From Aphanizomenon flos-aquae FACHB-1287 (GTDB taxonomy: Bacteria > Cyanobacteriota > Cyanobacteriia > Cyanobacteriales > Nostocaceae), in the NCBI RefSeq assembly GCF_014698755.1, contig NZ_JACJTO010000001.1:1-64000 (forward strand): 64,000 nt of DNA. The letters run 5' to 3'. Below, piece after piece: positions 57,478 through 64,000 of the stretch. Below the pieces are notes generated by a model that was not told the origin of the DNA, searched no databases, and was given only the letters and a program-made list of their open reading frames with translations. The first letter of the stretch is position 1, and each line of letters starts with the position of its first letter. Position numbers and translations under genes: made by a program.

Positions 57478-57566
57478 TATAAATTAGTCCTACAAATTAA
57501 CCTGGCTTGTTATATATTGGTCATAATCAAACACCCGATGTCTATAATATCGGGTGTCTTTTTGTT
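57478..57566 (+). ncRNA. Candidate small RNA between regulator and moeB-like genes
   Basis: On the plus strand a TATAAA at 57478-57483 could drive a transcript from about 57490 to a strong terminator at 57531-57564, about 75 nucleotides long with no open frame. Both neighbouring genes are on the minus strand, so this terminator's T-run on the plus strand is not explained by a protein gene. It does not match any sRNA I recognise. The hairpin may instead serve the minus-strand moeB-like gene. Confidence 0.35.
57531..57564 (+). terminator. Strong hairpin terminator
   Basis: The stem ACACCCGAT/ATCGGGTGT with a 9-base loop at 57531-57557 is followed on the plus strand by CTTTTTG. On the minus strand it is followed only by TTTGATTA, so its better orientation is plus. 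It may be bidirectional and end the moeB-like transcript too. Confidence 0.7.
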
Positions 57567-57631
57567 TAGATTAAATTAAGGATTGCTAGAATAATTCCTG
57601 TGATGATCATCAACAATTCCGCACAAAACCA

Positions 57632-58804
57632 TTAATACTGAGCTAGGGAAGCATCTACCTCCTGACTCCACGCATTAATTCCCCCTTTGACATTTGTACC
57701 TGTAATCCCTGCTTCTTTGAGGATAGCTAAGGCTTTCGCTGAACGTCCACCCATTTTACAATGAGCAATTAAGCGGTGTCCTTTGAGTAATTCTTTCACC
57801 TTAGCGACACCATCACCATTTTCAATATCTGGTAACGGAACTAACACAGAACCGGGTATTTTAGCAATTTCATACTCATTAGGATTACGTACGTCTAATA
57901 GTACAAAGTCCTTTGCACCACTATCTAATAATTCCTTTAATTCCTTCACGGTCATTTCTGGAATTTCCATTTGCTGTTTCGCTTCTTCCGCTTGGGCTTG
58001 GGGAATACCACAGAATTGTTCATAGTCTATGAGCCTGTCAATAACTGGACGGATGGGGTTAGGACGTAGTTTTAGTTCCCGGAACTTCATATCTAAGGCG
58101 TTGTAAAGCACCAATCTTCCGCTGAGGGTTGTACCATTACCCAAAATGATTTTGACTGTTTCTGTAGCTTGAATAATCCCAATCATTCCTGGTAAAATTC
58201 CCAGAACTCCACCTTCTGCACAAGAGGGAACCATTCCTGGTGGTGGTGGTTCGGGATATAGGTCACGATAGTTAGGACCGCCCTCATAGTTAAAGACAGT
58301 TGCTTGTCCTTCAAAACGAAATATAGAACCGTAAACGTTGGGTTTATCTAACAATACGCAAGCGTCATTAACTAAATACCGAGTTGGGAAATTATCAGTA
58401 CCATCTACAACGATATCGTAAGGACGAATAATCTCTAGAGCGTTTTCTGAACTCAGACGCGTTTCATATAAATCAACCTGACAATGGGGGTTAATTTCGT
58501 GAATGCGGTTTTTTGCTGATTCGATTTTGGGTTTACCTACCCAGGATGTGCCATGAATAACTTGACGTTGGAGGTTAGAGGTATCTACAATGTCAAAATC
58601 AACAATACCAATTCTGCCTATACCTGCGGCTGCAAGATATAACAGCAATGGTGAACCTAGTCCACCTGTACCAATACACAATACGCTGGCAGCTTTTAGG
58701 CGTTTTTGCCCTTCCATTCCCACTTCTGGTAAAATTAAGTGGCGGGAGTAGCGTTCATAGTCGTCTTTTGTTAACTGGATTTCATCCAGATTCGGATTTA
58801 GCAT
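57632..58804 (-). CDS. moeB: MoeB/ThiF-type adenylyltransferase with C-terminal rhodanese domain
   Basis: 390 residues. The E1-like ATP-binding part has GTGGLGSPLLLYLAAAGIG and D..D..NLQRQ, with a CAEGGVLG motif as in MOCS3/Uba4. The C-terminal rhodanese domain (about 285-385) has the active Cys in AHCKMGGRSAKA. Such fusions activate and sulfurate MoaD- or ThiS-like carrier proteins for molybdopterin, thiamine or tRNA thiolation. Which carrier is used cannot be told from the window. Confidence 0.92.
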   Translation of the reverse strand: MLNPNLDEIQLTKDDYERYSRHLILPEVGMEGQKRLKAASVLCIGTGGLGSPLLLYLAAAGIGRIGIVDFDIVDTSNLQRQVIHGTSWVGKPKIESAKNRIHEINPHCQVDLYETRLSSENALEIIRPYDIVVDGTDNFPTRYLVNDACVLLDKPNVYGSIFRFEGQATVFNYEGGPNYRDLYPEPPPPGMVPSCAEGGVLGILPGMIGIIQATETVKIILGNGTTLSGRLVLYNALDMKFRELKLRPNPIRPVIDRLIDYEQFCGIPQAQAEEAKQQMEIPEMTVKELKELLDSGAKDFVLLDVRNPNEYEIAKIPGSVLVPLPDIENGDGVAKVKELLKGHRLIAHCKMGGRSAKALAILKEAGITGTNVKGGINAWSQEVDASLAQY

Positions 58805-58990
58805 AGCAGTTGTAGAAATCAGCGCGGAGTATTAATGTTAACTTAAAGTTGCTAATTTTATCATTTTGGATTGCAATGGGCGCGGGAATCAGAAATCAGG
58901 AATCGGTGATAATAATGAACAAAAGACCACTGACAACTAACCGCTGAAGAACAGGGATTGGCAATTTTCCCTGTCTTGGAAACTTCTTTT
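58805..58990. other. Intergenic region between cpcS and moeB-like genes
   Basis: 186 bases. Contains a GGGAATCAGAAATCAGGAATC-type short repeat near 58880 and no gene that I trust; a minus-strand frame overlapping the cpcS end is out of frame with it and not coding. Confidence 0.4.
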
Positions 58991-59557
58991 TTAACTAGTA
59001 GCAGTATTAGCGGCTTCTGTAGCCATTCTAGAGGCATCTGTGCTACCCATACGAATTTCTGAGGTAAAGGAAGCCATACTAAAGCCACCAAAGCGTTTTA
59101 AAACACTTACTCGCATCCGCAAATTAGGACTAGCAAACCATAGTCTTTCTTCAGACCACATTGTTTCATATTCAGTGATCAAAGTTAAGGCTCCATCATC
59201 ACCGATTTTATAGCTACCAGCAACGGGGGCTTTTTCGGCGTAACCCATTTCCCGCAGTAATTTACCTTCATCTGGGTTATCTGCATTGGGAACTGTGGCT
59301 AAAACGGTTGAACCCTCGTGTTTTTCTTCGTCCCATTCCATTGTGCCATTCCAGGTAACTCGCGCTCCACAGGAAGCTGTATCTGGCTCAATTTCATACT
59401 GTTGACACAATTTAATCACTTCTGGATGATCAGCGGCTAATATCTCAATCACGATGTCTGATTTACCGTCTTCTGACTGCTTGAACGCCAAATGGTGACT
59501 GGTACGATGGGAAAACCATTTTCCAGCGCTTAATTCAAAAAATTCTTTAACGTTCAT
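58991..59557 (-). CDS. cpcS: Phycobiliprotein lyase, CpcS/CpeS family
   Basis: 188-residue lipocalin-like lyase that attaches phycocyanobilin to Cys of phycobiliproteins. The N-terminus [20 protein letters not shown] and the later [19 protein letters not shown] are diagnostic of the CpcS/CpeS family. Which phycobiliprotein is served is not shown by sequence. The HEAT-repeat gene upstream on the same strand is 72 bases away, so the two may be cotranscribed and linked to phycobilisome metabolism. Confidence 0.93.
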   Translation of the reverse strand: MNVKEFFELSAGKWFSHRTSHHLAFKQSEDGKSDIVIEILAADHPEVIKLCQQYEIEPDTASCGARVTWNGTMEWDEEKHEGSTVLATVPNADNPDEGKLLREMGYAEKAPVAGSYKIGDDGALTLITEYETMWSEERLWFASPNLRMRVSVLKRFGGFSMASFTSEIRMGSTDASRMATEAANTATS

Positions 59558-59629
59558 AAATCAAATTATCCCCTGTCCTTAATTTTCAAAATCTCTTTAT
59601 TTTATTAAAAACTAGGAAGAGACTTTAAT

Positions 59630-60310
59630 TCAACTAAGGTTATTGCTTTCCTCAAGTCTTTGTAGAGAAATCCTGGCTGCTTCTGCAACGTTTTTATGAC
59701 TATCCTTTTCTAGATATTTTAAAGCAGATACACTTTTAGGGGTGGGTAAGTTGCCAAGGGCTTCGGCGAGGCGTTGTCGTGTTAACCAATCTTCTGCTTG
59801 AGCAAAACGCAGAATATGTGTGACTGAATTTACATCCCGAATTTCTCCTAAGGCGGAAATAGCTGCTTGTTGAATCACTATTTCTTGACTATTTAGTGCC
59901 TGGATAAGAATATCATGGGAGCGGGGGTCTTTGATATTACCTAAAGATACTGCGGCACTAAATCTCACTAACCAGTCTGTATCTTCATAAAATGCTCTTG
60001 ATAGCACTTCTACGGCTCTATTATCTTCTAGATATCCCAATGCACCCGCAGCATCAGCACGGATACCATAATCGGGATCTGTTTCTAAAATTTTCACTAG
60101 AATGGAATAACACTCTGAGGTTTTTTTTATACCTAGAGCAAATGTGGCCATTGAGCGTAGTTGTAGAGATTGATCATCTAATACCTTTTTAATTAAAGGT
60201 ACTGCATCATCAGCAGATACATGACGCAAATTAGCAAGAGCTACCATGCGATCGCGCAGATTGGGACTTTCTAACTGAGCCGAAATTACTTCTAAATTTG
60301 GAGCAGCCAT
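59630..60310 (-). CDS. HEAT-like repeat protein, NblB/CpcE-F-like
   Basis: 226 residues made of about seven PBS-lyase HEAT-like repeats (e.g. LQLRSMATFALGIKK, GIRADAAGALGYLED, WLVRFSAAVSLGNIKD, IQQAAISALGEIRD). Small proteins of this type include NblB, needed for phycobilisome breakdown, and the CpcE/CpcF lyase subunits. Placement beside cpcS supports a phycobilisome role. NblB is the likelier match by size, but this is not certain. Confidence 0.85.
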   Translation of the reverse strand: MAAPNLEVISAQLESPNLRDRMVALANLRHVSADDAVPLIKKVLDDQSLQLRSMATFALGIKKTSECYSILVKILETDPDYGIRADAAGALGYLEDNRAVEVLSRAFYEDTDWLVRFSAAVSLGNIKDPRSHDILIQALNSQEIVIQQAAISALGEIRDVNSVTHILRFAQAEDWLTRQRLAEALGNLPTPKSVSALKYLEKDSHKNVAEAARISLQRLEESNNLS

Positions 60311-60685
60311 TTATTTGACAGCATTTTCTTAATTTATCTGCACTTTAACATAATTGGGACGGTCTCAACTGTAATTTTGATGATTTTGGTGATTTTGATG
60401 ATAGAAATCATCTCGATCACATTAATTAGAACTTCACACAAGTGACGGAATAACGAACTACTTCAGGTACAAAGAACACTGAGAAATGAGGGTTAGAGGA
60501 ATATTTTGCGTAGGTTCTGTTAATTACACAAATCATAATTCAGACTTATTCTTTATGTCCGATCTTGTCGTGTAAATAACAATTATATTTTACTGTGTCT
60601 TTAGTAAGAAGAAAATCAATAAGAGTAGCGGTAGGGTTAATGAAACGACTGTTAAAGACAGCGAAATAGCATTAGGAGTATGATC
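60311..60685. other. Intergenic region with MITE-like remnant
   Basis: About 375 bases between divergent genes. Short TGATTTTGGTGATTTTGATGA repeats lie near 60378-60402. A degenerate inverted copy of the element at 26348-26461 occupies about 60436-60520. The promoter of the DUF892 gene should lie after 60540. Confidence 0.5.
60436..60520. mobile_element. Degenerate MITE-like element
   Basis: Reverse-complement similarity to 26348-26461: ACTTCAGGTACAAAGAAC and the end ATATTTTGCGTAGG correspond to GTTCTTTGTACCTGAAGT and CTTACGCAAAATAT. The internal CGGCCG palindrome is lost. Confidence 0.6.
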
Positions 60686-61255
60686 ATGGTTCAACTTAGT
60701 GAGCGTCCAGGTACAAAAAAAATCACCAGCTTACAACAGAAGTTTATCTATGAAATTAACACGATGTACGATGCTGAAAATCGCTTCTTAGAAGCCCAGC
60801 AAATGATGTGGCAATGTTGTCAAAATAGTAAGTTAAAGGCGGTAATTGAGCCACATATTCCCGAAACTGAACAGCACATTGAAAACCTCAAACAGATATT
60901 AACTATTTTCGGAGAACAGCCACAACGGATTACTTGTGATATTGCGGCTGGTTTAATTAGTGAATGTCAAAAATTCACACTTTTATCTGCGGATAATTCC
61001 AAAATTGTAGATCTAGGACTAGCAGAATGGCATTGTAAAATTGAACAATTAGAAATTACTTGTTATCGTACTTTGATTAAGGTTGCTGAGAGTCTGCGTG
61101 GGGAAGTCATGCTAGGACAAAACCAAGTTGTCCAGTTATTAGAGCAAAATTTACGCCAAGAAGAACAGACAGCACAAAAACTGGAACAGTTGATGATGCA
61201 GTTAGTTCAAGAAGCGAAGCAACCCGAAGCTAAAGCTACGGTTAAAAATCGTTAA
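60686..61255 (+). CDS. DUF892 (YciF/YciE-like) ferritin-like protein
   Basis: 189-residue four-helix bundle protein. The segment FIYEINTMYDAENRFLEAQQ and regularly spaced Glu/His residues (EPHIPETEQHIENL, EWHCKIEQLE) fit the DUF892 family, associated with stress responses. The start at 60686 is chosen because AGGAG lies seven bases upstream; the ATG at 60680 is too close to it. Confidence 0.85.
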   Translation: MVQLSERPGTKKITSLQQKFIYEINTMYDAENRFLEAQQMMWQCCQNSKLKAVIEPHIPETEQHIENLKQILTIFGEQPQRITCDIAAGLISECQKFTLLSADNSKIVDLGLAEWHCKIEQLEITCYRTLIKVAESLRGEVMLGQNQVVQLLEQNLRQEEQTAQKLEQLMMQLVQEAKQPEAKATVKNR

Positions 61256-61274
61256 GTTGATCGCTATTTCCTAG

Positions 61275-61318
61275 AAAAAATCCCCGATATTTCTATAATT
61301 CGGGGATTTTAAGTTTTG
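61275..61318. terminator. Bidirectional terminator
   Basis: The stem AATCCCCGA/TTCGGGGATT at 61279-61308 has six A before it and a T-rich run (TTTTAAGTTTT) after it, so it can stop transcripts from both convergent genes (DUF892 and fasciclin). Confidence 0.85.
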
Positions 61319-61345
61319 AATTTTTATCAATTAAATATGGAAAAT

Positions 61346-62035
61346 CTATAAATTAGGAGGCACAAGTAAATGATCAATTTTATAAATAATGCCATTGCTA
61401 CCTTGGATACCTACTTCAGTTATCTTGCCATTATCAACCTTGACAATATTATTATTAATAGTTACTATGATATCATCTCCTTGTAAGCTTTTTACTTTCC
61501 CAGATTTCAAATCACTGAAAAGGATTTTACCAGGGACTACATGATACTTTAAAATCTGAATTAATATTTTCTTATTTTCTGGCTTTAACAAATCTTGTAC
61601 TGCGGTTTCATCTTTTAGTTGTGCAAATGCTGCATCTGTAGGTGCAAAAATGGTAAAAGGACCTGCTCCCTGTAAAGTTTCTGTGAGCCCCGCTGCTGTT
61701 AAAGCTTTGATAAGAGTTGTAAAAGATCCATCGGCGTTGGCCAACACGATTAAGTTCTTGTTTTCTGTGGTTTCAGTTACGGGTGTTGTTGGTGTCGGTT
61801 TAACGGTGGGAACTTCTATTACTGGTTTGATGGGTTTAGTTATAGGTACTTTTTGACTAGGGTTTCCATGACGATTATAGGGATCTTGGTTGAAAATACT
61901 TGGTTTGGGCTTAAGTGTTTCTTCGGCTGGGGATGGTATGTTAATTAACAGTCCAAAACTAGTTAATCCCATTATACTTACTATTCTAAATAATAATTTA
62001 CTGTAATTACACTTGATCAATTTTTTAGTCCTCAT
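61346..62035 (-). CDS. Fasciclin-domain exported protein
   Basis: 229 residues. A signal peptide or membrane anchor (LLFRIVSIMGLTSFGLLINI) is followed by a Pro/Thr/Val-rich linker (about 55-88) and one FAS1 domain (about 95-228) with GPFTIFAPTDAAFAQL and LKYHVVPGKI, both typical. FAS1 domains mediate adhesion; this one is likely periplasmic or surface-located. Confidence 0.92.
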   Translation of the reverse strand: MRTKKLIKCNYSKLLFRIVSIMGLTSFGLLINIPSPAEETLKPKPSIFNQDPYNRHGNPSQKVPITKPIKPVIEVPTVKPTPTTPVTETTENKNLIVLANADGSFTTLIKALTAAGLTETLQGAGPFTIFAPTDAAFAQLKDETAVQDLLKPENKKILIQILKYHVVPGKILFSDLKSGKVKSLQGDDIIVTINNNIVKVDNGKITEVGIQGSNGIIYKIDHLLVPPNL

Positions 62036-62395
62036 TACTTACAATTATAGGTTATATCAAAACTGACAAAATTCTGCTAACTAGAATATCTTCCTAATTA
62101 GTAGGTCTGATCTTACCAAATATTTTAGATCAACCTATCTCTACAAGAATTTACCAGTTAGGATTTATAATTGTCAAGATAATCTAAAAGTATTTAAAAC
62201 TAAATTCTGCCAAAAATCAAAAATATGATACAATCTTAACTAATGCTCCCGAAAATATCTAAATTTTCAATTGAACAAAAGTCTAGATAGTTTCCAAATT
62301 ACCTATCAGCAAATAAAGTCAAAAAAATCATTGATTCACGGGAAAAAGCCTCAGAATTAAAGATACAATCACAAACAACTTGCAGGATATATAAT
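62036..62395. other. Intergenic region between fasciclin and GST genes
   Basis: 360 AT-rich bases separating divergent genes, expected to hold both promoters. Nothing else recognisable by eye. Confidence 0.4.
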
Positions 62396-63190
62396 ATGCT
62401 AGAACTATATCAGTGGGAACTATCTCAATTTTCCGAAAAAGTCCGTCTAATTCTTGATTATAAAGGGTTAGAGTATCGCAAAATCGAAGTTGCGCCTGGA
62501 ATTGGACAGCTAGAATTATTTCGCTTAACTGGACATAAACAAGTACCAATTTTAAAGGATGGAAATAGATATATTGTTGATTCTACGGAAATCTCTAAGT
62601 ATTTAGATACGGAATATCCAGATCGACCGCTGATACCAATAGAACCCAAAAAACGGGCTTTAACTTTATTATTGGAAGATTGGGCAGATGAGTCAATGGG
62701 TGTTAAAGGTAGAAAAGCACTATTTGCAGCCATTAGTCAAGATCAAAATTTTCGTAAGTCGTTGTTACCAGTTTCAACTCCAGATATTCTCAGAAGTTTT
62801 GTTGAAGGTGTTCCTGGTGATTTTCTGTCCGCACTGGGTTTCGGTGTTGGTTTTACCCCAGATGTGGTTAATGCGGCTATTACCAGTTTGAAACAAGATT
62901 TGGACATTATTACCCAATTATTGGTGGGTAGTCCTTATTTAACAGGTGATGAACCAACTTTAGCTGATTTGACTGTAGCTAGTTTATCAATGCTTTTGAA
63001 GTTTCCTGATGGTGCTTACTTGGATTTACCAGTATCTCTTAGAGGTAAGGGTTTATCTAGTATAGCTGATAATCCTGAGTATGAAGCATTTTTTGCCTGG
63101 CGCGATCGCATTTACTCACAATTTAGAAAACCATTACCAGGAATTACCCCACCGGTGGGAAATATACCAACAAACATTCACATTGACTAA
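62396..63190 (+). CDS. Glutathione S-transferase family protein
   Basis: 264 residues. N-terminal thioredoxin-like fold with LYQWELSQFSEKVRLILDYK and QVPIL..G..Y.VDSTEIS, followed by an all-helical C-terminal domain with SPYLTGDEPTLADLTVAS. The likely catalytic residue is a Ser in the N-terminal helix region. Substrate unknown. Confidence 0.9.
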   Translation: MLELYQWELSQFSEKVRLILDYKGLEYRKIEVAPGIGQLELFRLTGHKQVPILKDGNRYIVDSTEISKYLDTEYPDRPLIPIEPKKRALTLLLEDWADESMGVKGRKALFAAISQDQNFRKSLLPVSTPDILRSFVEGVPGDFLSALGFGVGFTPDVVNAAITSLKQDLDIITQLLVGSPYLTGDEPTLADLTVASLSMLLKFPDGAYLDLPVSLRGKGLSSIADNPEYEAFFAWRDRIYSQFRKPLPGITPPVGNIPTNIHID

Positions 63191-63194
63191 GGAA

Positions 63195-63334
63195 AGGAAT
63201 GGGTAATTGGTAATTGATAATATTGGTCATTGGTAAGAATTTCCTATTCCCTGACAACGAACAACTGACAAAGAACAACTGACCACTGACCAGTGACAAC
63301 GAACAACTGACTACTGACCACTGACAACGGACAA
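63195..63334. repeat. Short degenerate tandem repeats
   Basis: GGTAATT-type heptamers followed by repeated ACAACTGACCACTGAC/ACAACGAACAACTGAC blocks between GST and the ATPase gene. Such repeats are common between cyanobacterial genes. Confidence 0.8.
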
Positions 63335-63336
63335 AA

Positions 63337-64000
63337 ATGAATTTGGGATTACCATTAGGTTCAGTTATTGAAGGTTCTCTGACTGGGGGTTTGGAAGTCA
63401 GATTACACCCAGACATTTCTGTAGAAGATATGCGGGTAGGTAAATTTCTCGTAGTACAGGGAATGCGATCGCGTTTTTTCTGTATGCTAACAGATGTATC
63501 CTTGGGTATGGCAAATGACCGCATTACAGCTAGTCCTCCTAATTGGGAAGATAGTTTTTTGCGCGAAGTATTAGCAGGTAGCGGTACTTACGGGATGATC
63601 AACCTAGCGCCCATGTTGATGTTTACCCCTGAATCTCTAGAATCTGTCTTTTCCAGTAATGGTAAATCTCCTAATACTTTTATACCATCGTCTACAGGTT
63701 TAGCATCCTTTCAACCCCAAACCAGTACGACGATGGAATTGTTACCTGTTAAAACTATTCCTAGTCATTTTAGCCAAGTTTATGAAGCCAGCGTTGAGGA
63801 TTTTCGTAAAGTATTTGGCTGGGAAGACGACCCGCAACGCAAAAACTTTTCTATCGGTAAACCCTTAGATATGGATGTGCCGATTTGTATTGATTTAAAT
63901 CGTTTTGTTGAGCGCAGTAATGGGATTTTTGGAAAATCGGGAACTGGTAAATCTTTCCTGACTCGTTTAATTTTAGCTGGTGTTATCCGTAAAAATGCTG
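63337..64000 (+). CDS. HerA-type ATP-binding protein (DUF87), N-terminal part
   Basis: An open frame from ATG at 63337 runs off the right edge, giving 221 residues. The first 140 residues resemble the HAS-barrel-like N-terminal part (LGSVIEGSLTGGLEVRLHPD), followed by IDLNRFVERSNGIFGKSGTG and KSFLTRL, a Walker A motif. This fits the HerA/DUF87 ATPase family, hexameric DNA-translocating motors that often act with nucleases. The Walker B and C-terminal regions lie outside the window. Confidence 0.85.
   Translation, partial: MNLGLPLGSVIEGSLTGGLEVRLHPDISVEDMRVGKFLVVQGMRSRFFCMLTDVSLGMANDRITASPPNWEDSFLREVLAGSGTYGMINLAPMLMFTPESLESVFSSNGKSPNTFIPSSTGLASFQPQTSTTMELLPVKTIPSHFSQVYEASVEDFRKVFGWEDDPQRKNFSIGKPLDMDVPICIDLNRFVERSNGIFGKSGTGKSFLTRLILAGVIRKNA

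Noticed and set aside
62458-62733. 91-codon minus-strand frame inside the GST gene
   Set aside because: Shadow of the well-supported GST gene on the other strand.
1-64000. tRNA, rRNA and CRISPR loci
   Set aside because: Scanned by eye for T-loop motifs, rRNA blocks and spaced direct repeats; none found. A dedicated search (tRNAscan-SE or covariance models) could still reveal a missed RNA.

Overview
The window comes from a filamentous-type cyanobacterium, most likely of the Nostocales. The evidence is a Mg-chelatase ChlI gene, a CpcS-type phycobilin lyase, an NblB-like HEAT protein, a COP23-domain protein, MenB, a large phosphoketolase, about twenty copies of the HIP1 octamer GCGATCGC, heptameric short tandem repeats, and an AT-rich background. 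I saw no rRNA, tRNA or CRISPR array. The species is not determined.

Layout. 1-3.5 kb: end of an IS630-like transposase, a REC-LuxR response regulator, chlI, and a gene stub cut by a second copy of the same IS end. 3.5-11.2 kb is an accessory, repeat-rich block. It holds a PD-(D/E)XK-like cyanobacterial protein, a trypsin-LRR fusion with a 66-bp minisatellite, 79-bp and 320-bp tandem repeats, then a minus-strand run of Ser/Thr kinase, COP23 protein and a second trypsin-like protease. 11.4-15.1 kb: a HAD hydrolase, then an FHA-FAD oxidoreductase with a small membrane protein.

15.5-28.9 kb is the most interesting region. A three-part partner-switching module (HATPase anti-sigma-like kinase, REC-PP2C phosphatase, STAS antagonist) lies beside a cellulose-synthase-like glycosyltransferase. 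This enzyme carries a helical insert of about 120 residues at the position of the plant CesA P-CR. Next come a secreted tandem DUF3131 protein, a putative outer-membrane beta-barrel, and an opgC-DUF3131-DUF3131 operon. I read this as a regulated system for making, trimming, acylating and exporting an envelope or extracellular glucan. The individual families are known; the assembled system is an inference. A large GAF/PAS hybrid kinase with receivers and an HPt domain is divergent from it.

33-64 kb is mostly housekeeping: GNAT, bioB, a deleted DUF262 gene and its coupled partner, lipid kinase, ExoD, alr, cbiT-cdsA, DUF2993, rluB-rodZ, malQ, NUDIX, a pentapeptide-RidA fusion, PRC-barrel, LCP, AI-2E-type permease, phosphoketolase, menB, an EEP-family phosphatase, an OmpR regulator with a 12-residue internal duplication, a MoeB-rhodanese protein, cpcS, an nblB-like gene, a DUF892 ferritin-like protein, a fasciclin protein, a GST, and the start of a HerA-type ATPase that runs off the window.

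Several start codons were moved downstream of the longest open frame where a Shine-Dalgarno-like sequence or the family N-terminus favoured it; each case is stated.
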